Assembly (NCBI GenBank): GCA_902488725.1
Contig: CABTXO010000143.1
Span: 1-5,341 of the forward strand
Direction of reading: 5' to 3'
DNA: 5,341 bases
Source of the DNA: an uncultured Bacteroidales bacterium
Lineage (GTDB): Bacteria; Bacteroidota; Bacteroidia; Bacteroidales; UBA932
The notes beneath the pieces were generated by a model. The model was not told where the DNA came from, made no database searches, and worked only from the letters and a program-made list of their open reading frames with translations. Positions 5,167 through 5,341 of the stretch are shown one piece after another (the stretch's first letter is position 1; the number at the start of each line of letters is the position of its first letter). The position numbers were made by a program, and so were the translations under genes.

Positions 5167-5341
5167 CGGCTCCCGGTCGTCGACGTTTCCGGGCGTGAGC
5201 ATGAAGTTCAACAAGCCTCCCTTCTCGTTGCAGATCAGATGCAGCTTGAAGCCGTAGAACCAGCCCATGGAGCACTGTCCCCGCCGGGCAAGGCCCCTGA
5301 AGACCTTGTGAAGGTGGATGCGCTGGTTCCGGCAGACACGG
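5128..5341 (-). mobile_element. IS982-family transposase remnant (both ends missing)
   Basis: The minus strand from the right edge encodes a DDE-type transposase fragment in frame from 5340. It begins RVCRNQRIHLHKVFRGLA, continues GQCSMGWFYGFKLHLICNEK, and reaches LNFMLTPGNVDDREPL at about 5164. The C-x-NxRIHxHKxF, GWFxGFKLHL and TPGNxDDR sequence of motifs identifies IS982, and the DD of NVDDR includes a catalytic aspartate. The family normally continues for roughly another 100 residues with a DKGY motif and the final acidic residue. Here the frame instead runs through the reverse complement of the hicA-like fragment (PDTIRLLSACR) to a TGA at 5128-5130. It is therefore truncated inside the catalytic domain and not functional. 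The break is internal to the gene rather than at an IS terminus, and no inverted-repeat end is seen at the junction. The 5' part lies beyond the window. Confidence 0.85.

Overview
The window looks like a GC-rich member of the Bacteroidota, probably Bacteroidales. The pointers are a sufS-sufE-DUF59 cluster with tight spacing and no clear Shine-Dalgarno sites, a Bacteroidota-type promoter (TTG, 19 bases, TACCTTTG) ahead of folK, a secreted heparinase II/III-type protein, and an IS982-family transposase resembling Bacteroidota copies. Genus and species cannot be settled from the sequence alone.

Left part, plus strand (about 1-2158): the 3' end of sufS (cysteine desulfurase), sufE (sulfur acceptor) and a SufT/MIP18-family DUF59 protein, together the downstream end of a SUF iron-sulfur cluster operon whose sufBCD part would lie to the left. 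A short imperfect inverted repeat of the dispersed 'GTCATCCCGAGC...GGGATCT' kind sits between sufE and the DUF59 gene. A 302-base gap follows; it holds a possible 3' gene remnant on the minus strand and a good promoter for folK, the pyrophosphokinase of folate synthesis.

Middle and right part, minus strand (about 4961 down to 2220): yccF (small membrane protein with an internal repeat), a GT4-type glycosyltransferase, and a heparinase II/III-like protein, all in one direction with gaps of 51 and 11 bases. They converge on folK. The heparinase gene is damaged: its N-terminal catalytic region is readable, but the C-terminal tail follows directly in another reading frame, which implies a large internal deletion.

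Right edge (about 5050-5341): a decayed junction. An AT-rich promoter region and a ribosome-binding-like site lead into a 17-residue stretch resembling the start of a HicA toxin. This runs without a break into a truncated IS982-type transposase on the opposite strand. Both genes are broken.

I found no convincing undescribed system. The most informative signals are the three signs of gene decay (heparinase deletion, hicA/IS junction, minus-strand remnant before folK) and the intergenic repeat.
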